From Rhodobacter sp. SY28-1 (GTDB taxonomy: Bacteria > Pseudomonadota > Alphaproteobacteria > Rhodobacterales > Rhodobacteraceae): a DNA stretch of 64,000 nt. Where the stretch lies: contig NZ_STGH01000001.1 of the NCBI RefSeq assembly GCF_005222785.1, positions 806,001-870,000 of the forward strand, written 5' to 3'. Below the pieces are notes generated by a model. That model was given only the letters and a program-made list of their open reading frames with translations, ran no database searches and was not told the origin of the DNA. Below, one piece after another: positions 23,682-32,778 of the stretch; within the stretch, counting starts at the first letter, position 1; the number at the start of each line of letters is the position of its first letter. The position numbers were made by a program, and so were the translations under genes.

Positions 23682-25930
23682 TGGCACGGGATGATGTGAA
23701 GACTGGCTACAAGTACGTCGGCACCCGTCCGAACCGCCCGGATGGGTTGGACAAAGTGACAGGCCGCGCGCGGTACGGGGCTGACTTCTCCCTGCCGGGG
23801 ATGCTGCATGCCGCCGTAGTGCGGTCGCCCCATGCCCATGCGCGGATCGTGAAGATCGACGCCTCCAAGGCCCTGGCGCTGGACGGGGTCAAGGCCGTGG
23901 TCACGCGCGCCGACCTGCCGACGGGGCTGACAGGGGAAGACCTGAACCTGCAGGACAACACGCTGGCGGGGGAGAAGGCCCTCTATGACGGCCACTCGGT
24001 TGCGGCGGTGGCGGCGACCTCGCAGCTTCTGGCGCAGGACGCGGCGCGGCTGATCGAGGTGACCTATGAGGTCTTGCCGCATGTGACAGACGTCGACGCG
24101 GCGATGGCGCCGGGTGCGCCGGTGATCCGTCCGGGTGTCGCGGACTATTCCGTGCCCGAAGGCATGCACGGCAACGTCGCCCGCTACATGGAGTTCGGGC
24201 ACGGCGACGTCGAGGCTGGCTTTGCCGCCGCCGACATCGTGCGCGAGCATACCTACAAGACCGAGGCGACCCACCAAGGCTATATCGAACCGCATGCCGC
24301 CGTCGGCCAGATGGGTGAGGACGGCAGGGGCGAGATGTGGGTCTGCACCCAGGGCCACTGGTACATCCGACGCATGTCAGCGGCGGTCCTCGGGATCGAA
24401 GCGGCGAACCTGCGGGTCACCCCGTCCGAGATCGGCGGCGGCTTCGGCGGCAAGACCACGATCTTCATGGAACCGCTGACCTTGGCCCTGTCGAAGAAGG
24501 CAGGCGGCCGGCCGGTGAAGCTGGTGATGTCGCGCTCCGAAGTGCTGCGGGCGACGGGGCCGACGGCCTCGGCGTCGATGGACGTCAAGCTGGGGATGAA
24601 GAAGGACGGCACGATCACGGCCGGCCAAGTCTATTTCCGCATGCAGGGCGGGGCCTTCCCCGGCATGTCCCCTATCGGCGAGGCGCTGCCGTGCGCCTTT
24701 GCCTGCTACGACATTGCGGCCCTGAAGCATGAAGCGGTTGAGGTCATCGCCAACCGTCCCAAGGCCGCTGCCTACCGCGCTCCCGGTTCGCCGATGGCGG
24801 CCTTTGCGGTGGAAAGCCTTGTCGACGAGATGTGCCGCGAACTGGGGCTCGACCCGATCGAAGTGCGACTGAAGAACGGGGCGAAGAATGGGTCGAAGTC
24901 GTCCTACGGGCCGGTCTACAATGTGATCGGTCTGCAGGAAACGCTGGAGGCCGCGAAGGCGCATCCGAACTATGCGATCCCGCTGGGCAAGAACCAGGGC
25001 CGCGGCGTCGCCTCGGGCTTCTGGTTCAACCACGGCGGCGAGACCTCGGTGTCGCTTGCCATCGGTGAGGATGGCACGGCCACGGTGATGATCGGTACGC
25101 CCGACATCGGCGGCAGCCGCGCCTCCATCGGCCTGATGGTCGCGGAGACCTTGGGCATCCCGTATGAGGATGTGCGGGTCAACGTGGTCGAAACCGGGGC
25201 GCTGGGCGTCAACGAGCCGACCCACGGCAGCCGGGCGACATTCGCCAGCGGCAAGGCGGCGGTTCTGGCGGCTGGGCAGGCGATCAAGGAGATGTGCAAG
25301 CGCGCGGCGGCAGAGTGGGAGATCGACGCGGAGGCCGTCGAGTGGAAGGACGGCGCGGCGCATCCGGCTGGCCCGAACGCGGGCAAGTTCCCTCCCATGA
25401 CCATTGGCGAGATCGGGTCGAAGATGGGTGGCTCGGGCGGTCCGATCTCGGGCCACCATGAGGTGACGGCGGAGGGCGTGGGCGCGAGCTTTGGCACCCA
25501 TGTCGTCGATGTCGAGGTTGACCCGGAGACAGGGCGGACGACTATTCTGCGCTATCTGGTGGTGCAGGACGCAGGGACCGCGATCCATCCGGCCTATGTT
25601 GAGGGCCAGTACCAGGGCGGCGCTGCGCAGGGCATCGGCTGGGCGCTGAACGAGGAATACGTCTACGGCGCCGATGGGCGGCTGCAGAACCCGGTATTCC
25701 TGGATTACCGCATCCCGGTCGCCAGCGACCTGCCGATGATCGATACGGTCATCGTCGAGGTGCCGAACCCAGGCCACCCCTACGGCGTGCGGGGCGTGGG
25801 CGAGACGGGGATCACCCCGCCGCTGCCCGCAGTCGCCTCTGCCATCGCAGGGGCCACGGGGGCGCGGATCCGCAGCCTGCCGTGTTCACCGCCGAAGGTG
25901 CTGGCGGCGATCAAGGCGCTGAAGGGCTAA
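23681..25930 (+). CDS. Molybdenum hydroxylase large (molybdopterin-binding) subunit
   Basis: This 749-residue protein has the molybdopterin-family motifs GGGFGGK, AYRAPGSP (cofactor contact) and GVGETGITPP, in which the glutamate is the catalytic base. The CO-dehydrogenase loop AYxCSFR is absent, so hydroxylation of an aromatic, aldehyde or N-heterocycle is more likely than CO oxidation. ATG at 23681 overlaps the previous stop; a GTG three bases upstream is an alternative. Substrate unknown; the neighbouring iorAB and cyclase genes point to aromatic or indole-type compounds. Confidence 0.93.
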   Translation: MARDDVKTGYKYVGTRPNRPDGLDKVTGRARYGADFSLPGMLHAAVVRSPHAHARIVKIDASKALALDGVKAVVTRADLPTGLTGEDLNLQDNTLAGEKALYDGHSVAAVAATSQLLAQDAARLIEVTYEVLPHVTDVDAAMAPGAPVIRPGVADYSVPEGMHGNVARYMEFGHGDVEAGFAAADIVREHTYKTEATHQGYIEPHAAVGQMGEDGRGEMWVCTQGHWYIRRMSAAVLGIEAANLRVTPSEIGGGFGGKTTIFMEPLTLALSKKAGGRPVKLVMSRSEVLRATGPTASASMDVKLGMKKDGTITAGQVYFRMQGGAFPGMSPIGEALPCAFACYDIAALKHEAVEVIANRPKAAAYRAPGSPMAAFAVESLVDEMCRELGLDPIEVRLKNGAKNGSKSSYGPVYNVIGLQETLEAAKAHPNYAIPLGKNQGRGVASGFWFNHGGETSVSLAIGEDGTATVMIGTPDIGGSRASIGLMVAETLGIPYEDVRVNVVETGALGVNEPTHGSRATFASGKAAVLAAGQAIKEMCKRAAAEWEIDAEAVEWKDGAAHPAGPNAGKFPPMTIGEIGSKMGGSGGPISGHHEVTAEGVGASFGTHVVDVEVDPETGRTTILRYLVVQDAGTAIHPAYVEGQYQGGAAQGIGWALNEEYVYGADGRLQNPVFLDYRIPVASDLPMIDTVIVEVPNPGHPYGVRGVGETGITPPLPAVASAIAGATGARIRSLPCSPPKVLAAIKALKG

Positions 25931-25932
25931 AG

Positions 25933-26178
25933 GTGGCCAAGGTCCATCTCTGGGCCAGCCTGCGGCGCTTTGCCGACGGGCAGGAGGTGGTGGAGGTGGA
26001 CGCCGCAACTGTAGGGCAGATGCTGGATGCGCTGGAAAAGGCGCATCCGGGTCTGGGTCCGGCGATCAAGGCGGGGCTGTCGGTGGCGGTGGACGGCGAG
26101 GTCATCGCCAACAGCCGATCCGCCCCGGTCAAGCCGGACAGCGAGGTCTATCTTCTGCAACGGCTGAAGGGCGGGTAG
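25933..26178 (+). CDS. MoaD/ThiS-family ubiquitin-like protein
   Basis: This 81-residue protein begins with GTG (VAKVHLWASLRRF) directly after the large subunit. It has the beta-grasp pattern and ends in the C-terminal Gly-Gly (RLKGG) that carries the sulfur as thiocarboxylate in MoaD and ThiS. It could supply sulfur for the molybdenum cofactor of the adjacent hydroxylase, or serve another sulfur transfer. No MoaE or activating enzyme is nearby, so it must share housekeeping partners. Confidence 0.85.
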   Translation: MAKVHLWASLRRFADGQEVVEVDAATVGQMLDALEKAHPGLGPAIKAGLSVAVDGEVIANSRSAPVKPDSEVYLLQRLKGG

Positions 26179-26182
26179 GCCG

Positions 26183-26992
26183 ATGATCCCGAACCGGCTG
26201 AAAGCGCTCTGGGCCGAAGGGAAACCCACGATCAACGGCTGGTGTTCCATCGGCAATCCCTTCACCGCCGAGATCATGGCGGCGCAGGGGTTCGACAGTG
26301 TGACGGTCGACATGCAGCACGGCGCGCTGGACTACAGCGCACTGCTGCCGATGTTGCAGGCGATGCAGGCCAGCGGGGCCACGCTGATGGCCCGGGTGCC
26401 ATGGCTGGAGCCGGGGATCATCATGAAGGCGCTGGATGCAGGTGCCTATGGCATCATCTGCCCGATGGTGAACACGGCCGAGGAGGCCGCGCGGTTCGCC
26501 AGCTATCTGCGCTATCCGCCCTTGGGCACCCGCAGTTTCGGCCCCACACGGGTCGCCTTCGCGGCAGGGGCGAGTTACGGGGCCGAGGCGAACGCCAACA
26601 TCCTGGCCTTCGCGATGATCGAGACGGCGGACGGAATGGCGAACCTGGATGCCATCGCCGCGACGCCGGGGTTGGACGGGATCTATGTCGGGCCGTCGGA
26701 CCTGTCGCTGTCCTTGTCCCAGGGCAGGCTTTCTCCTGGCATGGACCGGGAAGAACCCGAGATGATCGCCGCCCTGCAGACAATCCTTGCGGCCTGCAAG
26801 AAGAACGGCATCCGGGCGGCCCTGCATTGCGGGTCACCGGATTATGCCGCCCGCGCCGTGGGCTGGGGCTATGACATGACGACCGTGGGCGGGGATACGC
26901 GCTTTCTGGCGGCGGCGGCCGGGGCCGCGGTTGCCGGGTTCCGCAAGCTGACCGACGGGCGGGACGCGAAGACGGAAAAGGGCGCCTACTGA
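26183..26992 (+). CDS. HpcH/HpaI aldolase family protein
   Basis: This 269-residue protein belongs to the class II, metal-dependent pyruvate aldolase family (HpcH/HpaI; also 2-dehydro-3-deoxyglucarate aldolase). Motifs are GFDSVTVDMQHGALDYS, MARVPWLEPGIIMKALDAGA and VGPSDLSLSLSQ, with the metal-binding Glu in MIETADG. It starts 4 bp after the MoaD-like gene, so it ends the Mo-hydroxylase operon. It would cleave a 4-hydroxy-2-oxo acid to pyruvate plus an aldehyde, as at the end of aromatic meta-cleavage routes. Confidence 0.88.
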   Translation: MIPNRLKALWAEGKPTINGWCSIGNPFTAEIMAAQGFDSVTVDMQHGALDYSALLPMLQAMQASGATLMARVPWLEPGIIMKALDAGAYGIICPMVNTAEEAARFASYLRYPPLGTRSFGPTRVAFAAGASYGAEANANILAFAMIETADGMANLDAIAATPGLDGIYVGPSDLSLSLSQGRLSPGMDREEPEMIAALQTILAACKKNGIRAALHCGSPDYAARAVGWGYDMTTVGGDTRFLAAAAGAAVAGFRKLTDGRDAKTEKGAY

Positions 26993-27007
26993 GGTCCGGT
27001 TGTGTCC

Positions 27008-28540
27008 CTAGACGAAGGCCCGCACCAGCCATCCTGCCGCAAAGGCCACCACGGCCAGCGTGGGCCACAAGACCCAGCGGATGGTCGACGTCGGGCGCGG
27101 GGGCAGGGTGGCCGGGTTCCCCGCACGGATCAGCTGCGCCTCGACCAGCGCCGGGAGCTTCGGGCCGAAGCGGGCCAGCACCCGGGCGGTCTTGACCAGA
27201 TCGCGCAGCACGGCCTTCGGCCCCACGTTCTCGCGGATGTAGCGCTCGACGGTGGGGCTTGCGACCTGCCAGATGTTGATGTGCGGGTCCAGGGACCGCG
27301 CCACGCCTTCCACCACCACCATCGTGCGCTGGAGGAGGATCAGTTCCGTCCGCGTCTCCATCCCGAAGCGTTCGGTGACCTCGAAGAGGTAGGCCAAGAG
27401 GCGCGCCATGGAGATTCGGCTTGCGTCCATGCCGAAGATCGGCTCTCCCACCGCGCGCAGGGCGCGGGCGAATTCGTCGATGTCGCGGTCGGCAGGAACA
27501 TAGCCGGCCTCGAAATGCACTTCGGCGACGCGGCGGTAATCCTTGCGGATGAAGCCCATCAGGATCTCGGCATAGACCCGGCGGGTGTATTCGTCGATCC
27601 GGCCCATGATCCCGAAGTCATAGGCGATGATGTCGCCATTGGCCGCGACCTTCAGGTTGCCCTGGTGCATGTCGGCATGGAAGAACCCGTCGCGCAGCGC
27701 GTGGTTCAGGAACAGCTGCAACACGCGGGCGGCCAGCACCCGGCGATCATGCCCCGCGGCGTCGATCAGGTCGTTGTCGTTCAGCCCGATGCCTTCCGCC
27801 CAGCCCAGCGTCATCACGTTGCGGGATGAGAGGAACCACTGCGGCTTGGGGACCTGGAAACCTTCGTCCTTCTCGGTGTTCGCGGCGAACTCGGCGGCTG
27901 AAGATGACTCAAGCCGCAGGTCCAACTCTCCCATCACCACGCCTTCGAAGTGCTGGATCACCTCGACCGGTCGCAAGCGGCGCGAGAAGGGGGCGAGGCG
28001 CTCGATCCAGCGGGCGGCGAGGTAGAAGGCGTCGATGTCCTTGCGGAAGGCCCGTTCAATGCCGGGCCGCAGGACCTTGACCGCCACGTCCTCGCCCGTG
28101 TCGGCCAGCCGGGCGCGGTGGACCTGCGCGATGGAGGCAGCGGCGACGGGTTCGGAGAATTCGGAAAAGAGGGTGGAGACGGGAAGCTCCAGTTCAGCCT
28201 CGATCATCTTTTTGGCGGTTTCGGTCGGGAAAGGGGGCAGCTTGTCCTGCAGGTATTTCAACTGCTGCGCCAGCTCGTCGCCGACGATGTCTGGGCGGGT
28301 GGACAGGACCTGGCCGAACTTGATGTAGGCGGGGCCGAGGGCGGTTAGCGCGCGGGTAGCCGGAGGAAGCTCGGGGTCGCCCTTCAGGCCCAGCCACTTG
28401 AACGGCCAGCCCAGCATCCGTGCGGCAAAGCGCAGGCGGGGCGGCGCGCGAAACGCCTCCAGCACCACGTCCATCGCCCCGGTGCGTTCCAGCGTGGCGC
28501 CGGTGCGGATCAGGCGAATGATGTTGTGCGGACCCTTCAC
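27008..28540 (-). CDS. ubiB: Ubiquinone biosynthesis kinase-like protein UbiB
   Basis: This 510-residue ABC1/ADCK-family protein carries the atypical kinase core: KxGQ motif in [23 protein letters not shown] (A-rich loop), the VAIK-like VAVKVLRPG, and HADMHQGN (catalytic loop). The C-terminal membrane segment is ILW-type ([21 protein letters not shown]). UbiB supports coenzyme Q synthesis at the membrane. The start is a GTG overlapping the ubiE stop (GTGA), so ubiE-ubiB are coupled. Confidence 0.95.
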   Translation of the reverse strand: MKGPHNIIRLIRTGATLERTGAMDVVLEAFRAPPRLRFAARMLGWPFKWLGLKGDPELPPATRALTALGPAYIKFGQVLSTRPDIVGDELAQQLKYLQDKLPPFPTETAKKMIEAELELPVSTLFSEFSEPVAAASIAQVHRARLADTGEDVAVKVLRPGIERAFRKDIDAFYLAARWIERLAPFSRRLRPVEVIQHFEGVVMGELDLRLESSSAAEFAANTEKDEGFQVPKPQWFLSSRNVMTLGWAEGIGLNDNDLIDAAGHDRRVLAARVLQLFLNHALRDGFFHADMHQGNLKVAANGDIIAYDFGIMGRIDEYTRRVYAEILMGFIRKDYRRVAEVHFEAGYVPADRDIDEFARALRAVGEPIFGMDASRISMARLLAYLFEVTERFGMETRTELILLQRTMVVVEGVARSLDPHINIWQVASPTVERYIRENVGPKAVLRDLVKTARVLARFGPKLPALVEAQLIRAGNPATLPPRPTSTIRWVLWPTLAVVAFAAGWLVRAFV

Positions 28541-29289
28541 AGTTTCCAGCCGGAATGCAGGGCCGCGATGCCCATCGTGAGGTTGCGGTACTTCACCTGA
28601 CCGAAGCCCGCGGTGCGGATCATCGACGCGAAAGTCTCCTGATCGGGGAACTTGCGAATGGATTCAACGAGATACTGATAGCTGGCCCGGTCGCCCGCGA
28701 TCACTTGGCCCATCACCGGGATGACGTTGAAGGAATAAAGGTCATAGACCTTCTGCATCAGGTCGTTCGGGATCTGGCTGAACTCCAGCACCATGAGCCG
28801 CCCGCCGGGATTCAAGACGCGGTAGGCCTCGGACAAAGCGTCGGGGATGCGGGTGACGTTCCGGATGCCGAAAGAGATCGTGTAGGTGTCGAAGGAGTTG
28901 TCCGGGAACGGCAGGGCCATCGCGTCGCCGACCACCCAGTCCAGCGACTGCGCCATCTGCTCGGCCTCGGCCCGCTTGCGGCCTTCGATCAGCATCGGTT
29001 CGGTCATGTCGCAGACCACGGCCGTCGCGCCGGGGGCGCGTTTCAGGAACCGGAAGGCCACGTCGCCGGTCCCGCCCGCCACGTCCAGAAGCCGCTGGCC
29101 GGGCCGAGGGGCCAGCCAGTCCATCATCGCGTCTTTCCACAGCCGGTGGATGCCCATCGACATCGCGTCGTTCATCACGTCGTATTTCGAGGCCACACGG
29201 CTGAAGACGCCATGCACCATCCCGGCCTTTTCGGCCTCGGGCACATCCTGAAAGCCGAAATGGGTGGTCTTGTCCGAAGCCTTGGTCAT
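28537..29289 (-). CDS. ubiE: Demethylmenaquinone/ubiquinone methyltransferase
   Basis: This 250-residue SAM-dependent C-methyltransferase of the ubiquinone pathway has the UbiE signatures [21 protein letters not shown] (N-terminal), [13 protein letters not shown] (SAM motif I), [20 protein letters not shown] and the C-terminal [22 protein letters not shown]. The ATG at 29289 gives the family length. It is first in an operon with ubiB. Confidence 0.97.
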   Translation of the reverse strand: MTKASDKTTHFGFQDVPEAEKAGMVHGVFSRVASKYDVMNDAMSMGIHRLWKDAMMDWLAPRPGQRLLDVAGGTGDVAFRFLKRAPGATAVVCDMTEPMLIEGRKRAEAEQMAQSLDWVVGDAMALPFPDNSFDTYTISFGIRNVTRIPDALSEAYRVLNPGGRLMVLEFSQIPNDLMQKVYDLYSFNVIPVMGQVIAGDRASYQYLVESIRKFPDQETFASMIRTAGFGQVKYRNLTMGIAALHSGWKL

Positions 29290-29373
29290 GGAGCATGCCG
29301 CCCAATTGTTGCCGGGTTCGAGTTATACCGAAGCGGGCAAAAGGAAAACCACCCTATTGTGAGTGTGTACCCC

Positions 29374-30057
29374 ATGCCTTCGGAAATCCTGTCTGGCATC
29401 GACGGTCTCGTTTCGCAGATTCTGCTGGGGTTCCTGTTTGTCGTGGCGTTCATCGGGCTGCGCGCCTTTCTGTTCTGGCGCAGGATAATCCGGCGTCGGC
29501 AAGAGATCGAACGACACAAGGACGCAGGGACTATCGGTCCGACCGGGATGCTGCAGGGCGCGACGCTGCCTTGGCATTACGACAAATTGGCGCAGCTTGG
29601 CACCGGCGGACAGGCCCCGATGACGCTTGACCAGCGCGTGTTGAAGCCCTCGATCGGTGTGCGGTTGATTGTGCTCGGCCTCTGTGCGGCGATGGTCTAC
29701 TTTGTGAACCAGATGTCGGCGGGCGAGATGAACGGGTTTCAGGTGGCCGAACCCGGGGCCTATGGCACCGTCATGATCGTGATCTGTTTGCTGGCTGCCG
29801 TGAACGGGGTCTTCTATATCTTCACCTTCGAAACGCGCTATGATCGCGACATGCTGGTCGTGACGCGGATGATGTTCCACCGGCGTGAGTATCGCTGGAA
29901 GAACCTGTGGCGGATCGCGGATGATGGGGCCTATGAGTTGCAGCTTTTCTTTGAACCGGGTGGCAAGGCGAAAGTGTTGAAGCACAGCGTCGGGATCGAA
30001 GAATTCAAGGACTTCGCGCTGGCGCAGATTCGCCGCAACCGGATGGCCAATGCCTGA
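29374..30057 (+). CDS. Hypothetical membrane protein with a PH-like C-terminal domain
   Basis: This 227-residue protein is of a type I cannot name with certainty. Membrane segments are near residues 12-33 ([21 protein letters not shown]), 90-112 ([16 protein letters not shown]) and 130-150 ([18 protein letters not shown]). The C-terminal ~70 residues ([21 protein letters not shown]) look like a small beta domain. ATG at 29374 is chosen; a GTG at 29359 is also possible and has slightly better spacing to AAGGA. It overlaps mutM by 8 bp, so the two are coupled. Confidence 0.72.
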   Translation: MPSEILSGIDGLVSQILLGFLFVVAFIGLRAFLFWRRIIRRRQEIERHKDAGTIGPTGMLQGATLPWHYDKLAQLGTGGQAPMTLDQRVLKPSIGVRLIVLGLCAAMVYFVNQMSAGEMNGFQVAEPGAYGTVMIVICLLAAVNGVFYIFTFETRYDRDMLVVTRMMFHRREYRWKNLWRIADDGAYELQLFFEPGGKAKVLKHSVGIEEFKDFALAQIRRNRMANA

Positions 30058-30901
30058 ACTGCCCGAGGTCGAAACCGTCCGCCGGGGCCTGCTGCCCGTG
30101 CTGGAAGGCGCCGTCATCGCCCGGGCCGAGGTGAACCGGCCCGACCTGCGCTGGCCCTTGCCAGAGCGGATGGCTGACCGGCTGACCGGGCGGACGGTGA
30201 CTGCGCTGCGGCGGCGGTCCAAGTACATTCTGGCTGATCTCGATTCCGGTGAAACGCTTCTGGTGCATCTGGGGATGTCGGGGCGGATGCTGATCTCTGG
30301 CGCGCAGCTTGGGACTTTCTACCACGACCATCCGGCACCGCAGAAGCATGACCATGTGGTGCTGCACATGGACGGCGGCGCGCGGGTCACCTTTAACGAC
30401 GCCCGCCGGTTCGGGGCGATGGACCTGATGCTGACGGAGCGCGCCGGGGAGCACATGCTGCTGGCGGGTCTGGGGCCGGAGCCGTTCGGGAACGACTTCA
30501 ACGAACCCTATCTGGCGGGGCGGCTGAAGGGCCGGAAGACCCCGATCAAGGCAGCACTTCTGGATCAGCGGATCGTCGCGGGGTTGGGGAACATCTATGT
30601 CGCCGAAACGCTGCACCGCGCGCGGATCAGCCCCTTGCGGCTGGCGGGTGACCTTGCGGAAGGCCAGGTGCACGGTCTTGTCCCGGTGATCCGCGAGGTG
30701 CTGGCCGAAGCGATCGAGGCGGGCGGATCATCTCTGCGCGACTTTCGGCAGGCCAATGGTGAGCTTGGCTATTTTTCCAAGCATTTTCAGGTCTATGACC
30801 GCGAAGGCGACCCCTGCGAAACCCCCGGCTGCGCCGGCACCGTGACGCGGACCGTGCAGTCCGGCCGGTCGTCCTTCTGGTGCCCCTCCTGCCAGAGTTG
30901 A
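30050..30901 (+). CDS. mutM: Formamidopyrimidine-DNA glycosylase
   Basis: MutM/Fpg removes 8-oxoguanine and formamidopyrimidines. The 283-residue protein begins [14 protein letters not shown], giving the catalytic N-terminal proline and Glu (PE). It also has K58-type Lys in [18 protein letters not shown], the helix-two-turn-helix [16 protein letters not shown], and a C-terminal zinc finger ([10 protein letters not shown]...CPSC) for DNA minor-groove contact. The start lies within the upstream gene's last codons. Confidence 0.97.
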   Translation: MPELPEVETVRRGLLPVLEGAVIARAEVNRPDLRWPLPERMADRLTGRTVTALRRRSKYILADLDSGETLLVHLGMSGRMLISGAQLGTFYHDHPAPQKHDHVVLHMDGGARVTFNDARRFGAMDLMLTERAGEHMLLAGLGPEPFGNDFNEPYLAGRLKGRKTPIKAALLDQRIVAGLGNIYVAETLHRARISPLRLAGDLAEGQVHGLVPVIREVLAEAIEAGGSSLRDFRQANGELGYFSKHFQVYDREGDPCETPGCAGTVTRTVQSGRSSFWCPSCQS

Positions 30902-30960
30902 CTTGCCAAGCGGCGGTTTGGTGCTAGGAGTCCCCCAGACCGGATATCAAGGAGGCCGCG

Positions 30961-31737
30961 ATGGCCTATGAAACGCTGATCGTCGAGACCGAGGACTATG
31001 TCTCGCTGATCCGGCTGAACCGCCCCGACGCCATGAACGCACTGAATCTGCAGCTGATGCGGGAACTTGCGGCGGCGGTGACGGCGGCTGAAGCCAACGA
31101 CAAGGTGCGGTGCATCGTCATTACCGGCTCGGAAAAGGCCTTCGCCGCCGGGGCCGACGTGAAGGAGATGGCAGAGAAGTCGTTCATCGACGTGTATTTC
31201 GATGACCTTTTCGGCCCCGAGGCCGCGACCATCACCAAGGCACGCAAGCCGATCATCGCGGCTGTCGGCGGCTATTGCCTGGGTGGCGGTTGCGAGCTTG
31301 CCATGCTGGCAGATTTCATCATCGCAGCGGACAGCGCCAAGTTCGGCCAACCCGAGATCAACCTTGGCATCGTCGCCGGCATGGGCGGAACGCAGCGGTT
31401 GACTCGGGCGGTGGGCAAGTCCAAGTCGATGGACATGCACCTGACTGGGCGCTTCATGGATGCCGCCGAAGCCGAACGCTGCGGCCTTGTCAGTCGCGTG
31501 GTCCCGGCCAAGGCTTTGGTCGAAGAGGCGATGAAGGCCGCGCAGAAGATCGTCGAGAAGTCGGCGGTCACCGCGATGGTGGTCAAGGAATGCGTGAACC
31601 GCGCGCAGGAAACGCCGCTGGCCGAGGGGCTGCTGTTCGAGCGCCGCATGTTCCACGCGATGTTCGCGACCGAGGACCAGAAGGAGGGCATGGCCGCCTT
31701 CCTGGAAAAGCGCCAGCCGCAGTTCCGCGACCGCTAG
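30961..31737 (+). CDS. Enoyl-CoA hydratase
   Basis: This 258-residue crotonase-family protein has the oxyanion-hole region ([11 protein letters not shown]), the catalytic Glu loop ([11 protein letters not shown]) and the second Glu ([13 protein letters not shown]), as in short-chain enoyl-CoA hydratases such as mitochondrial ECHS1 and bacterial PaaF. Both catalytic glutamates (in GCELAM and QPEINL) are present, so hydratase activity is expected. GGAGG stands about five bases before the start. It is the last gene before the rpsT leader. Confidence 0.92.
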   Translation: MAYETLIVETEDYVSLIRLNRPDAMNALNLQLMRELAAAVTAAEANDKVRCIVITGSEKAFAAGADVKEMAEKSFIDVYFDDLFGPEAATITKARKPIIAAVGGYCLGGGCELAMLADFIIAADSAKFGQPEINLGIVAGMGGTQRLTRAVGKSKSMDMHLTGRFMDAAEAERCGLVSRVVPAKALVEEAMKAAQKIVEKSAVTAMVVKECVNRAQETPLAEGLLFERRMFHAMFATEDQKEGMAAFLEKRQPQFRDR

Positions 31738-31743
31738 GCTCGC

Positions 31744-31806
31744 CTCCTCGTTCGACTTCGTCTCCTCGTCGGCAGATTGGCGAGGAGTGCCGAAGGCTTC
31801 GACGAG
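31744..31806. repeat. Intergenic hairpin repeat, copy 1
   Basis: CTCCTCGTTCGAC begins a ~28-bp segment that recurs with two mismatches at 53687. The outer arms CTCGTTCGA/TCGACGAG and inner arms CTCCTCG/CGAGGAG make a nested hairpin. It lies 6 bp after the enoyl-CoA hydratase stop. Function unknown. Confidence 0.6.
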
Positions 31807-31885
31807 CAGGGGGCTTTCCTTTCCGCAATACTTCCCCTATACGCCGCCCCACATGCGCGTGGGCCCGCTTAGGCAAGAATCAGAT

Positions 31886-31944
31886 CCATCCTTCGGGATG
31901 GGGCCTTCTGGTCTATCGTGCGACAGAATTGAAACCGATAGACC
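31886..31944 (+). promoter_or_regulatory. Structured leader of rpsT: UUCG hairpin and long-loop hairpin
   Basis: CCATCC-TTCG-GGATGG (31886-31901) is a short hairpin with a stable UUCG tetraloop. Downstream, GGTCTATCG (31910-31918) and CGATAGACC (31936-31944) form a 9-bp perfect stem around a 17-nt loop. It ends 4 bases before AAGGA of the rpsT ribosome-binding site. The position suggests translational control, as known for S20 autoregulation in E. coli; this is inference. Confidence 0.5.
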
Positions 31945-31959
31945 GCAAGGAAGCCAAGC

Positions 31960-32235
31960 ATGGCAAATACTGAACAGTCCAAGAAACGCGCCCGCCAGTC
32001 CGAGGCCCGTTACGCCATCAACAAGGCGCGCCGCTCGCGTATCCGCACCTTCCTGCGCAAGGTCGAAGAGGCGATTGCGTCCGGCAATGGCGAGGCCGCA
32101 CAGGCCGCGCTGAAGGCCGCCCAGCCGGAACTGGCCCGTGGCGTGACCAAGGGCGTGCTGCACAAGAACACCGTCGCGCGCAAGATGTCGCGCCTCGCCT
32201 CGCGCGTGAAGGCCGTCGCCACTACCAAGGCCTGA
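31960..32235 (+). CDS. rpsT: 30S ribosomal protein S20
   Basis: This 91-residue basic protein, [18 protein letters not shown], has the S20 pattern [19 protein letters not shown] and [14 protein letters not shown]20 binds 16S rRNA in the 30S body. The ATG at 31960 is preceded by AAGGA. rpsT just upstream of dnaA is the usual arrangement in Rhodobacterales. Confidence 0.98.
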   Translation: MANTEQSKKRARQSEARYAINKARRSRIRTFLRKVEEAIASGNGEAAQAALKAAQPELARGVTKGVLHKNTVARKMSRLASRVKAVATTKA

Positions 32236-32286
32236 TCGGCCACGGTTCCGCCAGGGCGGGACCGAATCCGGAACACTCCGAACTGC

Positions 32287-32316
32287 AAGGGGCGTGCCTG
32301 GACGGGTGCGCCCTTT
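32287..32316 (+). terminator. Probable terminator of rpsT
   Basis: AAGGGGCGTGC (32287-32297) pairs with GTGCGCCCTTT (32306-32316) through 11 positions with three wobbles, loop of eight, and the stem ends in TTT. It lies 52 bases after the rpsT stop. The U-run is short, so termination may be partial. Confidence 0.55.
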
Positions 32317-32778
32317 CTGCTATCCGGTCCACCCGAAACCGTCTTTCCGCCGCTCCGTTGCCGATTTGCCAGAGCCTCCGGATTCGGTTTTGGCGAAACC
32401 CTGTCAAGCGCGTTGTTCGGTTGCAGAGCCCGCGGCGGGCTTGCTAGCGTGACCCTGCGATTCACTTCGTCTTGGGGGACAAGAACGGGTCGCAAAGGGA
32501 AAGCTGCTGCACGGACCAGGCGCGCCTTGCGCTGTTTGATCTGAGTTTTCCGTTTGCGATCAATAGGTTGGAGATGGCATTCAAGCCGTCCCTGCGCGCA
32601 TGGCAAGCTGTCGTTCGCCCGACGGTAAAGCATGCGTTGTTCCGTCCCTCTGACAAACCGCCGCCTGACCGGTCCCTTCGGGACAGGCCGGTGGTTTGGT
32701 CGAACTGGCTCGCTCAAGAAAGAAACGGGGCAGGATCGGGGCTTTTGCCCTGGGTTCAGGGAATTGGCAGGTTGACGA
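32317..32778 (+). promoter_or_regulatory. Non-coding leader region upstream of dnaA
   Basis: No gene was recognised in this 462-bp stretch. It contains TCCGGATTCGGT (32377-32388), the exact inverse of ACCGAATCCGGA at 32261-32272. It also has a large hairpin at 32655-32697 (AAACCGCC/GGTGGTTT outer arms, GTCCC/GGGAC inner arms) about 80 bp before the dnaA start. I did not find a 9-mer DnaA box (TTATCCACA-like) here, so an origin role is not supported. Confidence 0.55.

Noticed and set aside
24377-25777. A long antisense open frame within the Mo-hydroxylase large subunit
   Set aside because: No motif or ribosome-binding site; it mirrors the third-position GC bias of the real gene.
22330-25930. 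Carbon monoxide dehydrogenase CoxMSL
   Set aside because: The three-subunit layout matches, but the large subunit lacks the AYxCSFR active-site loop and has AYRAPGSP, so another substrate is more likely.
28555-30057. A 500-residue reading of the gene ending at 30057
   Set aside because: The first 270 codons run antisense to ubiE; family-like sequence begins only near 29359-29374.
32236-32778. Replication origin (oriC) next to dnaA
   Set aside because: I saw no DnaA-box cluster or AT-rich unwinding region; in alphaproteobacteria the origin is often away from dnaA.
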